A DNA stretch of 64,000 nt from Halodesulfovibrio aestuarii (lineage in GTDB: Bacteria; Desulfobacterota; Desulfovibrionia; Desulfovibrionales; Desulfovibrionaceae). Of the stretch, positions 27,213 through 34,772 are shown piece by piece. Position 1 is the first letter of the stretch, and each line of letters opens with the position of its first letter. The translations under genes and the position numbers were made by a program. The stretch is taken from assembly GCF_050571805.1 (NCBI RefSeq), contig NZ_CP192219.1; one strand, 5' to 3'. The notes beneath the pieces were generated by a model. It saw only the letters and a program-made list of their open reading frames with translations, did no database searches and was not told the DNA's origin.

Positions 27213-28769
27213 TCAGCAATCCAGTGTTGATAAAATGGTTTTGTATACCATGCTAATAAAGTTTTTTTCCGTGCAACCAGTGCTACTTGTTGCTGGAATA
27301 TGATGTGATGATTGCCATTGATGTCGACCTTCGTCCAAGTTGCTATTCCAGCATATTGTCGCCCCATCAGTACTGCTGCAATAAATTGCGATATCAGCAA
27401 GTTTGTCCATATGGGACGCTGTCTGCTTATCAAACGCACCTTCTAAAAGCTGGACTCCACAAATATGCACATCTGCTTGTGCAGTTTCTTCCATTGCTCG
27501 AAAAAAGGAGTCATCTTGTAGTGTTTCGTACTGAATATAGTAAAAACGTTGCAGAGTTCCCGCAGGTACATTGGTCGCTATGCAAGCATGATATCCGTCC
27601 GTGGAGAAACTCTGTGCTAATTGTGCGCAAGTTCGCAACAATGTCTTTGAAGTGTGATCATAGACTATGATGAATGGAGCCTCTAAAGACTGCTGTTTCG
27701 GGAGAGGAAAATGCGGCAGACGCTTCTGTGAGCTCCAAAACTTATGTTGGAAACCTGCAGGGGGAAGTACAGAGAAGCTGTCAACAATCGCGACATGTTT
27801 TTCCATACTGCATACGTGGCGTATCATTTTTTGTTTCTCAGCCCGTGTCATAGTGTCATCAAAAGCCAAAACTATGGTGTCAAACTCACTACACCGTGTT
27901 GATGATGCACTATTACGCAATATACCATACTGGTTCAGAGGCACTTCCATGACCACATGAAAAAAGAAGAACTCTGTTAAGCCGCTCACATCGCCAATAA
28001 CGAATGCATTAACAATCCAGTCAGGAAAACAAGGCGCATGCCTGAACAGTGGCATTTGAATATATGAAGCTAATGCTTCCAGTGTCTGTACAGGATGAAA
28101 CCTGTACCCTTCATATAACATGGAGCATATACAGGCCGTTACATACGGTGCAGCAAAGCTATTCCCTGTGCCTGTTGAAATTCTTTCTAAGGTCTTGCAT
28201 TGTAATGTATGATTGCCCCGTGCGGAGACCTCAATACCGTTAAAAGGACGATCGCAGAGTTTTAATTTCTGTTCGTCGGGCAATTCAGCTTCCTGCACAC
28301 CGATAACATTCGAAAAAGATGCAGGATACGTCATATAGCCGATATTTGATTGAGCACAGACAACTATGGAACGCTTACTCAGCATGGAAATCAATGGTTG
28401 TAAGACATCAGCATCAGCAAAATTAACAGATCCAGCGCAAATTGTGACAATGTCAACAGAGTGATTAACGCACCATAAAAGGGCAGCACATAGAGCTTGA
28501 ATATCGCCCTTTCCATTATGGTTATTGAGAACTTTTAAGCTACTGCACCGAAATAAATGGCAATATTTTTTTAAGATTGCCGCACACGTTGTTCCATGCG
28601 TCAGTTCTTTTACATCATGAACTGCACGTGGAACAAAGGTGTTTGTATCCGACGCAAATTCAAGATCATAACATAACGGTATATCGAAAATACTCCCGTT
28701 AATCCCGTCATCAATAAAAACAACATGTGCAGCAGCCATATGTGCTCCCGCAATGGGAGATATGTTCAT
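27213..28769 (-). CDS. S8 (subtilisin-type) protease with extra C-terminal domain, RiPP cassette
   Basis: 518 residues. The S8 domain (about 14-245) has an apparent triad D20 (FIDDGIN), H58 (LTHGTTCAA) and S204 (GTGNSFAAPYV), with oxyanion N142. There is no signal peptide, so it is cytoplasmic and a good candidate for leader-peptide removal. The rest (about 265-518) has a region (FDTIVLAFDDTMTRAEKQKM, later FIIVYDHTSKTLLRTCAQLA) whose layout resembles the TIGR04066-like protein encoded two genes upstream, as if a diverged copy were fused to the protease. A shorter start at 28739 has a better ribosome binding site (GGGAG). Spacing to both neighbours is three bases. Confidence 0.85.
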   Translation of the reverse strand: MNISPIAGAHMAAAHVVFIDDGINGSIFDIPLCYDLEFASDTNTFVPRAVHDVKELTHGTTCAAILKKYCHLFRCSSLKVLNNHNGKGDIQALCAALLWCVNHSVDIVTICAGSVNFADADVLQPLISMLSKRSIVVCAQSNIGYMTYPASFSNVIGVQEAELPDEQKLKLCDRPFNGIEVSARGNHTLQCKTLERISTGTGNSFAAPYVTACICSMLYEGYRFHPVQTLEALASYIQMPLFRHAPCFPDWIVNAFVIGDVSGLTEFFFFHVVMEVPLNQYGILRNSASSTRCSEFDTIVLAFDDTMTRAEKQKMIRHVCSMEKHVAIVDSFSVLPPAGFQHKFWSSQKRLPHFPLPKQQSLEAPFIIVYDHTSKTLLRTCAQLAQSFSTDGYHACIATNVPAGTLQRFYYIQYETLQDDSFFRAMEETAQADVHICGVQLLEGAFDKQTASHMDKLADIAIYCSSTDGATICWNSNLDEGRHQWQSSHHIPATSSTGCTEKNFISMVYKTILSTLDC

Positions 28770-28772
28770 GGG

Positions 28773-29078
28773 TTATTCCACTAGCCTATTTCCAATGATT
28801 TCAGTCAAACCATCAAGAGTATAGAAGCTAGGATCCTGAACATCTTTTTCTAAAGAAATAGAGAACTTTTTTTCCACTTCGAAAAAAACATATACCAAAT
28901 CGCATGCATATATTTTTATGCGCTTCCCAAAAAAATTCTCCTTCCCTAAGCCTTTTTCAAGTAAATTGATATCAAACTTGTCCACAAAGAGTGCGTTCAC
29001 AAATGCGCGTATCGTCTGAGTTTGAGCATTCACGTGAGTGTTCCTTTCGTTAAAACTGTTGCTAAGAGTGGCTAACAC
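28773..29078 (-). CDS. Acyl-carrier-related protein of a peptide maturation system
   Basis: 101 residues (or 85 from a GTG at 29033, which has AAAGGA nine bases upstream). The helical pattern and the segment VYVFFEVEKKFSISLEKDVQD match the second half of acyl carrier proteins, ending TLDGLTEIIGNRL. The phosphopantetheine Ser of the DSL motif is missing: KIYACDLVY stands in its place. It therefore probably cannot carry an acyl chain and may act as a binding or adaptor protein. This fits, from memory, the ACP-related family TIGR04069 found with CcpM-type radical SAM enzymes. It overlaps the upstream gene by seven bases. Confidence 0.75.
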   Translation of the reverse strand: MLATLSNSFNERNTHVNAQTQTIRAFVNALFVDKFDINLLEKGLGKENFFGKRIKIYACDLVYVFFEVEKKFSISLEKDVQDPSFYTLDGLTEIIGNRLVE

Positions 29079-30184
29079 ACTTCGACCTCAGCATTTGCAG
29101 CGAGCTGGTCAATGATCTTCATAAAAAAATGTTCCCGTTTCTGTCGGATTTCAATGGTGGTAGTCATATCCGTAAAGGGCTTGGAAGAAAGAACCTCAGG
29201 TTCAAGCATCAAAAGCGGAAAATGATCATCCTGTTCGTAGCCAGAAAACGTAGTCGTAATATTATCGAGAAGGAAACCGGAAACATCGATGCTGAATCTG
29301 TTCTCTAATAATTGAGTTAAGTTACTAAAATATTCTTTTGGATATTCATTATAAAGAGTGCAGATAATGGAAGCATCCGGCGAGATTCCCTGCGTCATCT
29401 CAAACGCAGTAATACCGAATCTGTTTGTAATTTTGGATGTTGCTGGGAGTAAACCTCCAGGTACGCCGATGATAATGACGTCAGGAGACTCAGTGACTTC
29501 GATATACTTTACGTAGTTACTGAAGAGAAGAATCTTCTCTTCCTCTGTAAAATCTTTGCTGAACATAAATCCGGGCACAGGGTTTCCTCCAACCAATTCT
29601 CCATATCCCCGGGAAGTAACCAGAGACACTTTGTAGCCTTGAGTTGTAAGAAAATCTTCCAGTGCAAGTTGTGTTTCAAATTTACTAACTTGTTCAATAA
29701 GTCCAAAGACCATTATAACAGGAGCATGGATGTCTTGCGCAATAATTTCATTACGCAATGCCTGCTTTGCTGTTTGGATGTGCTCAATGTTTTTATTGAT
29801 ATACTGAAATGTTACGCCATATTCAGAACATTTTTGTACAAGCCTATCACGTTCGGTTTCTGTCAGGTCAACTGTACAGGCAATGTTTTTCTTTCGTTCT
29901 ATAGCAAGGTGCATACGTGGAATCAGACATTCATCCTTGCTCACGTGATTGTCAGATTGTGTGAAGAGAACTGTTTCACATTGTTCTAAGGCTTGTTCAA
30001 AATCATTTGTGACTGTCATTCCGAGGGGAGAACCTTTGTCGGCTACACCTGCATCCAGCCCGCACACTCCCCAACCGGAAGGAGAAACCAGCGCGGTAAA
30101 ATCGAATTGTTTCACTTTGTCTGCATAGCGCAGTATTGGAAGAAACTGTCTGTCAAAAGGATATACAAGAGTTTTCTGTGCCAT
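29072..30184 (-). CDS. Peptide maturation system protein, TIGR04066-like
   Basis: 370 residues, no signal peptide. It starts KTLVYPFDRQFLPILRYADK and contains LVSPSGWGVCGLDAG, then PVIMVFGLIEQVSKFETQLA (a region shaped like a P-loop domain but without a Walker A) and SPDVIIIGVPGGLLPATSKI. I match this from memory to the TIGR04066 family, which accompanies clostridial Cys-rich peptide cassettes; its chemical role is unknown. It lies six bases after the radical SAM gene and overlaps the ACP-related gene by seven bases. Confidence 0.75.
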   Translation of the reverse strand: MAQKTLVYPFDRQFLPILRYADKVKQFDFTALVSPSGWGVCGLDAGVADKGSPLGMTVTNDFEQALEQCETVLFTQSDNHVSKDECLIPRMHLAIERKKNIACTVDLTETERDRLVQKCSEYGVTFQYINKNIEHIQTAKQALRNEIIAQDIHAPVIMVFGLIEQVSKFETQLALEDFLTTQGYKVSLVTSRGYGELVGGNPVPGFMFSKDFTEEEKILLFSNYVKYIEVTESPDVIIIGVPGGLLPATSKITNRFGITAFEMTQGISPDASIICTLYNEYPKEYFSNLTQLLENRFSIDVSGFLLDNITTTFSGYEQDDHFPLLMLEPEVLSSKPFTDMTTTIEIRQKREHFFMKIIDQLAANAEVEVC

Positions 30185-30190
30185 GCGCTT

Positions 30191-31630
30191 TTATCCCCAT
30201 GCCTGTAATGTTGTTTTTTCATTTTCGAAAACATAGCCATGTTCAAGTAGCGTGCAGTAGTCGCGTAAAATTTCATGGGTTAAATATTTAACGCTGCTAC
30301 ATTCCTCAAGTCTCTTTTGTTTTGACAACGAATCAATATCATCCGCAACCGCAACACACTGATAGCAATGAATAAATGCCCAACATTTTTTGCATACATC
30401 TTCTGTAAGACGAGCAATGTTCAAAATTTTAGAAACTTGCTGCATATCAAAACCAGTGTCGATATGCCCGATACACGTGTTCTTTGATGTTTCACTTACC
30501 CGTTCACAGGGATAGAGTTCACCATCCACATTCATAAAAAGCTTTGTCGCTCCGGGAACGCATGGCCCACCCGGATGGCATTTCTCTGGTAACGATGAAT
30601 AATGTTGACGCACTAAATACATTCGAGTCTGAATTTGTTGAAATTTTTCAGCCATGATTGCTGAAATGTACTTCCCATCGACCCGTTGTAATTTGTGAAG
30701 TAACAGTTTGAATTTATCTATTTCTTCATCAATAAAAAAGCTGTCTGGAACAATGACTTCATCTTTCTTATACTGCATTGAAACAAGGCTGGCTGTTACT
30801 TGTGCGCCTTCGAGTTCCTTGCTGGTTATAAAAAAGTTGTTTGTACACGCTTTACCTAGTGTCGGATCGATAACTGCATTAAAGATAATACGTTTATAAA
30901 ATTCAGGGAAATGTGTTTTAATATGTTGAAGATTATGCATGATGGCATCGAACGTCCCCTTACCGGAGGCCGCAAAAACACGGTTTTTATCGTGTACTTC
31001 CTTTGAACCATCAAGACTGATCATAACTGAAAAGGCATTTTCGGATAAAAACCTAATATTTTCATCGGTAAAGAGTGTGCCGTTTGTCGTAACGTTAAAG
31101 AAAACCTTTTTACCTTCCGCACTTTTTTTTGCGTACGCGACTACCTTCTTCATTAAATCAAAAGCAAGCAGAGGCTCCCCGCCATAGAAATTGATTGCTA
31201 CTGTCGGAATATCAACCGAACGCTGCAGAACAAAATCAATGCCTTTCTTTGCCATTTCAAAGGACATTTTTTTTCCGCTATGTTCCCTACTCTTATAACT
31301 TCCTGAGTAGATGCAGTATTTGCATCGCAGATTGCATTGCTGAGTAACCTGAAGTGTAATGCCTTCAACTCTTCGGCATAAAATTTCATTTAGAATTTGT
31401 TCGTATTGATGTTCAATTTGACAAACAGGGGAAGGATGAAGGTAACCTTCTCCGTACAATTTTTTTAAAAAAAGAGTATCGTCATTAGATAACTGCGTTT
31501 CTGTTTTTTTATCAAAAAGTGCATGAATATTCTTTGGAACTTTTATCACAGCATTTTTGTTGCCGTCGAAGAGGTAGTAATTACGTGGAGTGCAAAAAGG
31601 GTGCACTAGAGCTTTCGATAGTTCTTGCAT
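30191..31630 (-). CDS. Radical SAM/SPASM peptide maturase, CcpM-like
   Basis: 479 residues. The radical SAM cluster ligands are C99, C103 and C106 (TQQCNLRCKYCIYSG), followed by GGEPLLAFDLM. The C-terminal SPASM domain has many Cys (CHPGGPC, LYPCERVS, then VCKKCWAFIHCYQC), enough for two auxiliary [4Fe-4S] clusters. The N-terminal 90 residues resemble a RiPP recognition region. It matches the maturase type that works on Cys-rich precursor peptides in clostridia, which typically forms thioether or related cross-links from Cys. The precursor gene lies just upstream at 31740-31886, separated by a hairpin. Confidence 0.88.
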   Translation of the reverse strand: MQELSKALVHPFCTPRNYYLFDGNKNAVIKVPKNIHALFDKKTETQLSNDDTLFLKKLYGEGYLHPSPVCQIEHQYEQILNEILCRRVEGITLQVTQQCNLRCKYCIYSGSYKSREHSGKKMSFEMAKKGIDFVLQRSVDIPTVAINFYGGEPLLAFDLMKKVVAYAKKSAEGKKVFFNVTTNGTLFTDENIRFLSENAFSVMISLDGSKEVHDKNRVFAASGKGTFDAIMHNLQHIKTHFPEFYKRIIFNAVIDPTLGKACTNNFFITSKELEGAQVTASLVSMQYKKDEVIVPDSFFIDEEIDKFKLLLHKLQRVDGKYISAIMAEKFQQIQTRMYLVRQHYSSLPEKCHPGGPCVPGATKLFMNVDGELYPCERVSETSKNTCIGHIDTGFDMQQVSKILNIARLTEDVCKKCWAFIHCYQCVAVADDIDSLSKQKRLEECSSVKYLTHEILRDYCTLLEHGYVFENEKTTLQAWG

Positions 31631-31686
31631 ATGAATCTGCTCATCTGTAAATGTTATACGCGTTTAAAAAATAGCCTTTACAATAT

Positions 31687-31724
31687 GAGTATAGCTAAGA
31701 CGTTATTACACCTTAGCTATACTC
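31687..31724 (-). terminator. Hairpin between the precursor peptide gene and its maturase
   Basis: GAGTATAGCTAAG and CTTAGCTATACTC are 13-base perfect arms around a 12-base loop. On the minus strand a weak T-rich stretch follows about 17 bases later. Such a hairpin after a RiPP precursor commonly acts as an attenuator or a 3' stabiliser, so that precursor mRNA exceeds maturase mRNA. Confidence 0.65.
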
Positions 31725-31739
31725 TGAATGCGTTACATA

Positions 31740-31886
31740 CTAGTGAACAGAGTTGCTTCTTTTTATAGAATAAGTAATGCTGTAGCGGGTGTTACGTATG
31801 TAACAAGAGCAGTAAGAGCAGTAGCAAGAGCTGAATGCAGAAACTGTGTTAGTTGTATTTTGGTTTTTTTTAGCAAGTTTTTTCAT
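31740..31886 (-). CDS. Cys-rich RiPP precursor peptide (CLI_3235/Clo7bot-like)
   Basis: 48 residues. The ATG at 31886 has AAGGA eight bases upstream. The peptide has a basic, Asn/Thr-rich leader starting MKKLAKKNQNTTNTVSAF, a core of SSCYCSYCSCY with four Cys in ten residues, and a polar tail ending SNSVH. The MKKLxKKN start and the TVxAFxxCxC transition resemble the clostridial Cys-rich precursors that accompany CcpM radical SAM enzymes (recalled, not searched). It is the first gene of the operon containing the radical SAM maturase, two accessory proteins, an S8 protease and an exporter. Confidence 0.85.
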   Translation of the reverse strand: MKKLAKKNQNTTNTVSAFSSCYCSYCSCYIRNTRYSITYSIKRSNSVH

Positions 31887-31970
31887 TGTAATTTCCTTTT
31901 TTAGTAGTTTGTGAATCAGAAATCGATTTCTTCTTACAGGTTTCCCTATATCGAAATTAGATTATACTCT

Positions 31971-31976
31971 ATTTTT
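31971..31976 (-). promoter_or_regulatory. Candidate -10 box for the RiPP operon
   Basis: A perfect TATAAT on the minus strand, about 85 bases before the precursor start. The -35 region at 17 bases is a poor match (CTGTTA), which would suit an activated promoter; direct AGTAC repeats lie just upstream at 32012-32030. Confidence 0.4.
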
Positions 31977-32011
31977 TTATTTATAACAGTATTGCAGCAA
32001 AAAAATATATT

Positions 32012-32030
32012 AGTACTCAGTACATAGTAC
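32012..32030. repeat. Triple AGTAC direct repeat, seven-base period
   Basis: AGTAC occurs at 32012-32016, 32019-32023 and 32026-32030, exactly seven bases apart. The block lies about 36-60 bases upstream of the candidate -10 box of the RiPP operon, a typical activator position. Confidence 0.5.
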
Positions 32031-32090
32031 AAAAAAAGCCCCTACCATACGGTAAAAATTGAAAGTTACCATAATGCCCAATTATGAGTT

Positions 32091-32131
32091 AAAAAATAAG
32101 CCCCATAGGAACTACCTATGGAGCTTATTCT
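32091..32131 (-). terminator. Terminator of the NifU/IscU-like gene
   Basis: AATAAGC-CCATAGG and CCTATGG-GCTTATT form a 14-pair stem with one mismatch and a five-base loop. On the minus strand it runs into TTTTTT. It lies about 70 bases after the stop at 32199. Confidence 0.85.
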
Positions 32132-32198
32132 TACTTTTCAGTCAGATCGTTTTTGCTTACGTAAATTTCTATTTTCGGCTCCTAGAGCCGGAAGAATC

Positions 32199-32648
32199 TC
32201 ATTTTTTACGTTTCACGGTTTGTTTATAATAGTCTCCCACGGCCTCATGCAAGGCGTTGGCTGCTAACCAAGCGCAATGCTGGTCATCAACAGGCAGACA
32301 GTCAGCCCCTCCCAAACCTTCAAGAACAGTCTCTCCCGTGATTGCAGCAAGGTCGTCACAAGGCTTGCCCACGGCCAGCTCCGCAGCCATGGACCCGCTG
32401 ATCATGCTGGAACCGCAGCCGTCAGTAGCGAACCCGGCATCACAGACTCTGTCGTCGTCAATATACAGGAATATTCGTATAGTCTCACCGCACCCCCCAG
32501 TGGATGCGCCCTCATAGTTAGCCTTGGCGGGTTTTCCCCGATGCGGCGGGTTGCGCCAACGCTCAAACCCCGCCTGCCCAAAGGCCTCAATGGTTTCGTT
32601 ATTAATTTTACCCTGAAGTTCATTCACAATTTCATCAAAACTGGGCAC
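32199..32648 (-). CDS. NifU/IscU-like iron-sulfur cluster scaffold protein
   Basis: 149 residues starting at a GTG. It shows the three scaffold Cys of the IscU/NifU N-terminal family: C53 (GGCGETIRI), C78 (ATDGCGSSMISGSMA) and C125 (QHCAWLAANAL), the second followed by the typical Ser/Ala-rich helix. The region between has the family's LAVGK and ITGETVLEGLGG segments. It probably assembles or delivers [2Fe-2S]/[4Fe-4S] clusters in the cytoplasm. No cysteine desulfurase gene is adjacent. It lies at the apparent left border of the accessory island. Confidence 0.82.
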   Translation of the reverse strand: MPSFDEIVNELQGKINNETIEAFGQAGFERWRNPPHRGKPAKANYEGASTGGCGETIRIFLYIDDDRVCDAGFATDGCGSSMISGSMAAELAVGKPCDDLAAITGETVLEGLGGADCLPVDDQHCAWLAANALHEAVGDYYKQTVKRKK

Positions 32649-32814
32649 TTTCTCGTCCGTTTGTTAAAATGTTACACTCTGCCTCAAATTGAGTTCCTTG
32701 GCGAACTTTTAACACCCTGAGCTTTATTCTTCAATAACAATTGGTTATCAGGTTATAAAGTATACTATGACCGGAGGAAATGTCTGATCCTACAACAAAA
32801 ATGTCGACACCAAG

Positions 32815-33696
32815 TTAAGCCACAAGGTCATACTGTTCATTGCGATACTTAAAGGTGGCAGGGAAAAGCCAGTCATTACTCGAATGTTGCCGCCTTAGAT
32901 TATAGTACGCCTCGATATAGTTAAATAGAGCCAATTCGGCTTCATGCTTGGTTTTAAATCTCCTGTGACGGATCAGCTGATTTTTGATTGTTTGAAAAAA
33001 AGACTCTGCTACTGCGTTGTCCCGGAAGTTCCCTTTCCGGCTCATGCTCTGAATGTAGCCGTGCTTTTTCAAGCACCTGCGGAAATCCTTGCTTGCATAC
33101 TGTACGCCTCGGTCACTGTGGATCAGAATACCGGAAGAGGGTTTCCGTCGTGCCACAGTCTTCTTTAAAGCATGGATAACGGAATGCCGTTCTAACGAAT
33201 CACTAAAATCCCACCCAACTACCATTCGGGAATACAGGTCGATGAGCACGGTCAGATAATGCCACTTTCGTCCAACCTTGATGTACGTAATATCAGTAAC
33301 CCAAGCCATATCGGGAGCTGACGTAGTAAAATTGCGATCGAGCAGATTAGGAGCAACAGGCTCCGTATATGCAGAATCTGTTGTAGGGATAAATTTCTTC
33401 GCATACTTACAGCGTAGTCTCAATGCTCGCATATGCTTGGCAACACGAGCCTGACTAACACTCTGGAATAAAGGCTCATCACGCAATTCAGAGGTGAGCA
33501 TAGGGCTTCCGATCATCCCATTATGTTCGTTGTATATTGCTATGGTCCGCTTGCGAAGTAGCGCATTTACCTGTTTTCGTTGTGACTCTGGACGCTTACA
33601 TCACGCATAATATCCGCTCATGGAAATTTGTAGGGTCTGGCACATCTTCTTCATCGGAAACGTAGAGCGTTTTGACTTGACGAATTTGAATCTCAT
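32815..33696 (-). pseudogene. IS3-family transposase orfB, interrupted by a stop codon
   Basis: The DDE integrase-type transposase: D in WVTDITYIKVG, D in LIHSDRGVQYAS, E in NAVAESFFQTIKNQL, followed by the IS3 ending YNLRRQHSS. The frame starts at an ATG at 33696 (MRFKFVKSKRSTFPMKKMCQ) and would give 293 residues, but a TGA at 33601-33603 falls after SMSGYYA, where IS3 relatives have Trp (TGG to TGA). The remaining open part from 33516 lacks the N-terminal region. Confidence 0.88.
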
Positions 33697-34004
33697 TTCG
33701 ATGTTCTGCTGAAGATGCCCAAAGCTTTTTTAAAATATCACGCTCCATTTCAGCATCTTGGAGCCGTTTTCGAAGCTCTTTTATCTCTCGTTGCTCTTCT
33801 GTTAAAGCCCTCTTTTCCACGATCTGGAAATGCGATTTCTTTGTGTGCTGTCAGCTCCCTACGCCAACGATAGAGCAGACCCTTAGGAATCTCCAAACTC
33901 TCTGCTACACCTGCGACAGTTCGACCTTCTTCATCACAGAGCAGAACAGTATTCTTTTTGAACTCAGCATCATATGATCTACGCATTCGGACACTCATCT
34001 CCAT
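33693..34004 (-). pseudogene. IS3-family transposase orfA, two frameshifts
   Basis: Helix-turn-helix protein (MRRSYDAEFKKNTVLLCDEE, then AGVAESLEIPKGLLYRWRRE) with a leucine-zipper-like region (EEQREIKELRKRLQDAEMER). The reading frame changes twice: an apparent extra G in the GAGGG tract (33817-33822) and an apparent missing A in the A6 tract (33726-33731). With both corrected the gene reads through to DILKKALGIFSRTSK and its stop overlaps the orfB start, as in intact relatives. The element is therefore inactive unless these are sequencing errors. Confidence 0.8.
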
Positions 34005-34064
34005 CTCCTCTTTAATTCAGGATAATGGCTTAACTATGTGTCCACAAGTTTGTAACAGGATCAG

Positions 34065-34541
34065 GCAGTACTCATAACGGCTCATTGTGCCGGCTATCGG
34101 CTCAACCTCACTCGTTCAGAACCCTTAGGCTTGTACAAAATAGTTTCTGAAGCACCTAGTCGCGGGGATTTAGCAAGCTTCTGCTTCTCTCCGGAGAATG
34201 AATACAAAGATCTTACAGCTGACCGTAATTACCTTGGCACAAGTCTACTTTGCCCTTCCGGCCAGAAGCCTCTTTTAAAGGAAGTTGTTGGCGTGGACGG
34301 CGATTCACTCACAGTCAAATTCAGCTCGATGAAGGTGAACGACACCATTTTCATACTGACGAGCCGGGCTCACGACAGCAACGGGCGCAAACTGCCACAC
34401 GAATTACGCTCAGGCACCATTCCTGGAAGCAAAGCACTCCTACTTTCTACACATCACAAAAACAGTTTTGACAGCAGATATTTTGGACTTGTGGATGTAA
34501 TGGCGCTCCGCAAAGTCATCCCCGTTTTCACCTTTAACTAA
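34065..34541 (+). pseudogene. traF: 5'-truncated conjugal pilin peptidase, TraF type
   Basis: An open frame runs out of the IS end (AHCAGYRLNLTRSEPLGLYK) into a 136-residue sequence with features of TraF/S26-type signal peptidases from RP4-like conjugation: LGTSLLCPSGQKPLLKEVVG, VNDTIFILTS and the ending NSFDSRYFGLVDV. In RP4, TraF processes and circularises the TrbC pilin. Here the N-terminal membrane anchor and probably the catalytic Ser are gone, replaced by IS sequence. A TTG at 34131 could start a shorter product but has no ribosome binding site. It is the first of a run of conjugation-associated genes. Confidence 0.75.
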
Positions 34542-34553
34542 CAGGAGTCAATC

Positions 34554-34766
34554 ATGACCATTACCACCAAAGAGTACTTACAAGAAGCCGCGCTACAAGC
34601 CGACGCAGACGCAACTGAACTTGCTGAATTCAATGAAGGTGTTCCGGTTGATCCGGATGTAGCCGACCACATGAGTGCATTTGAAGAAGTCGCTTTGCGT
34701 TTCAAGGATCTTGATAAGCCGCTTAATCGCGAGTTGCTGGAAAAAACCCTCAAAGAAATGAGGTAA
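34554..34766 (+). CDS. Small acidic protein in the conjugative region
   Basis: 70 residues, acidic and helical (EYLQEAALQADADATELAEF), ending RELLEKTLKEMR. The start is preceded by AGGAG. It lies 12 bases after traF and 6 bases before the ArdC/Toprim gene, so it belongs to the same operon. Function unknown. Confidence 0.65.
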   Translation: MTITTKEYLQEAALQADADATELAEFNEGVPVDPDVADHMSAFEEVALRFKDLDKPLNRELLEKTLKEMR

Positions 34767-34772
34767 ACACGT

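Larger units (their letters stand above)
32785..34063 (-). mobile_element. Decayed IS3-family insertion sequence
   Basis: The ends are imperfect inverted repeats of about 37 bases: left TGATCCTACAACAAAAATGT (continuing to AGTTAAGCC), right complement TGATCCTGTTACAAACTTGT (continuing to AGTTAAGCC). The similarity may extend outward a few bases to TG..CA ends at 32781 and 34067. Inside are orfA and orfB of the IS3 type on the minus strand, both disrupted. No matching target duplication is seen (flanks differ), so the original insertion site has been rearranged. The right end cuts a traF-like gene. Confidence 0.85.

Noticed and set aside
33726..33731. A6G as a programmed -1 frameshift site of the IS3 element
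   Set aside because: A slip here leads only to KALGIFSRTSK and a stop overlapping the orfB start, not into orfB. A missing A in the homopolymer explains the data better.
34131..34541. Intact TraF peptidase starting at the TTG
   Set aside because: The homologous sequence continues upstream of the TTG to the IS end and the N-terminal anchor is missing, so it is a truncated gene.
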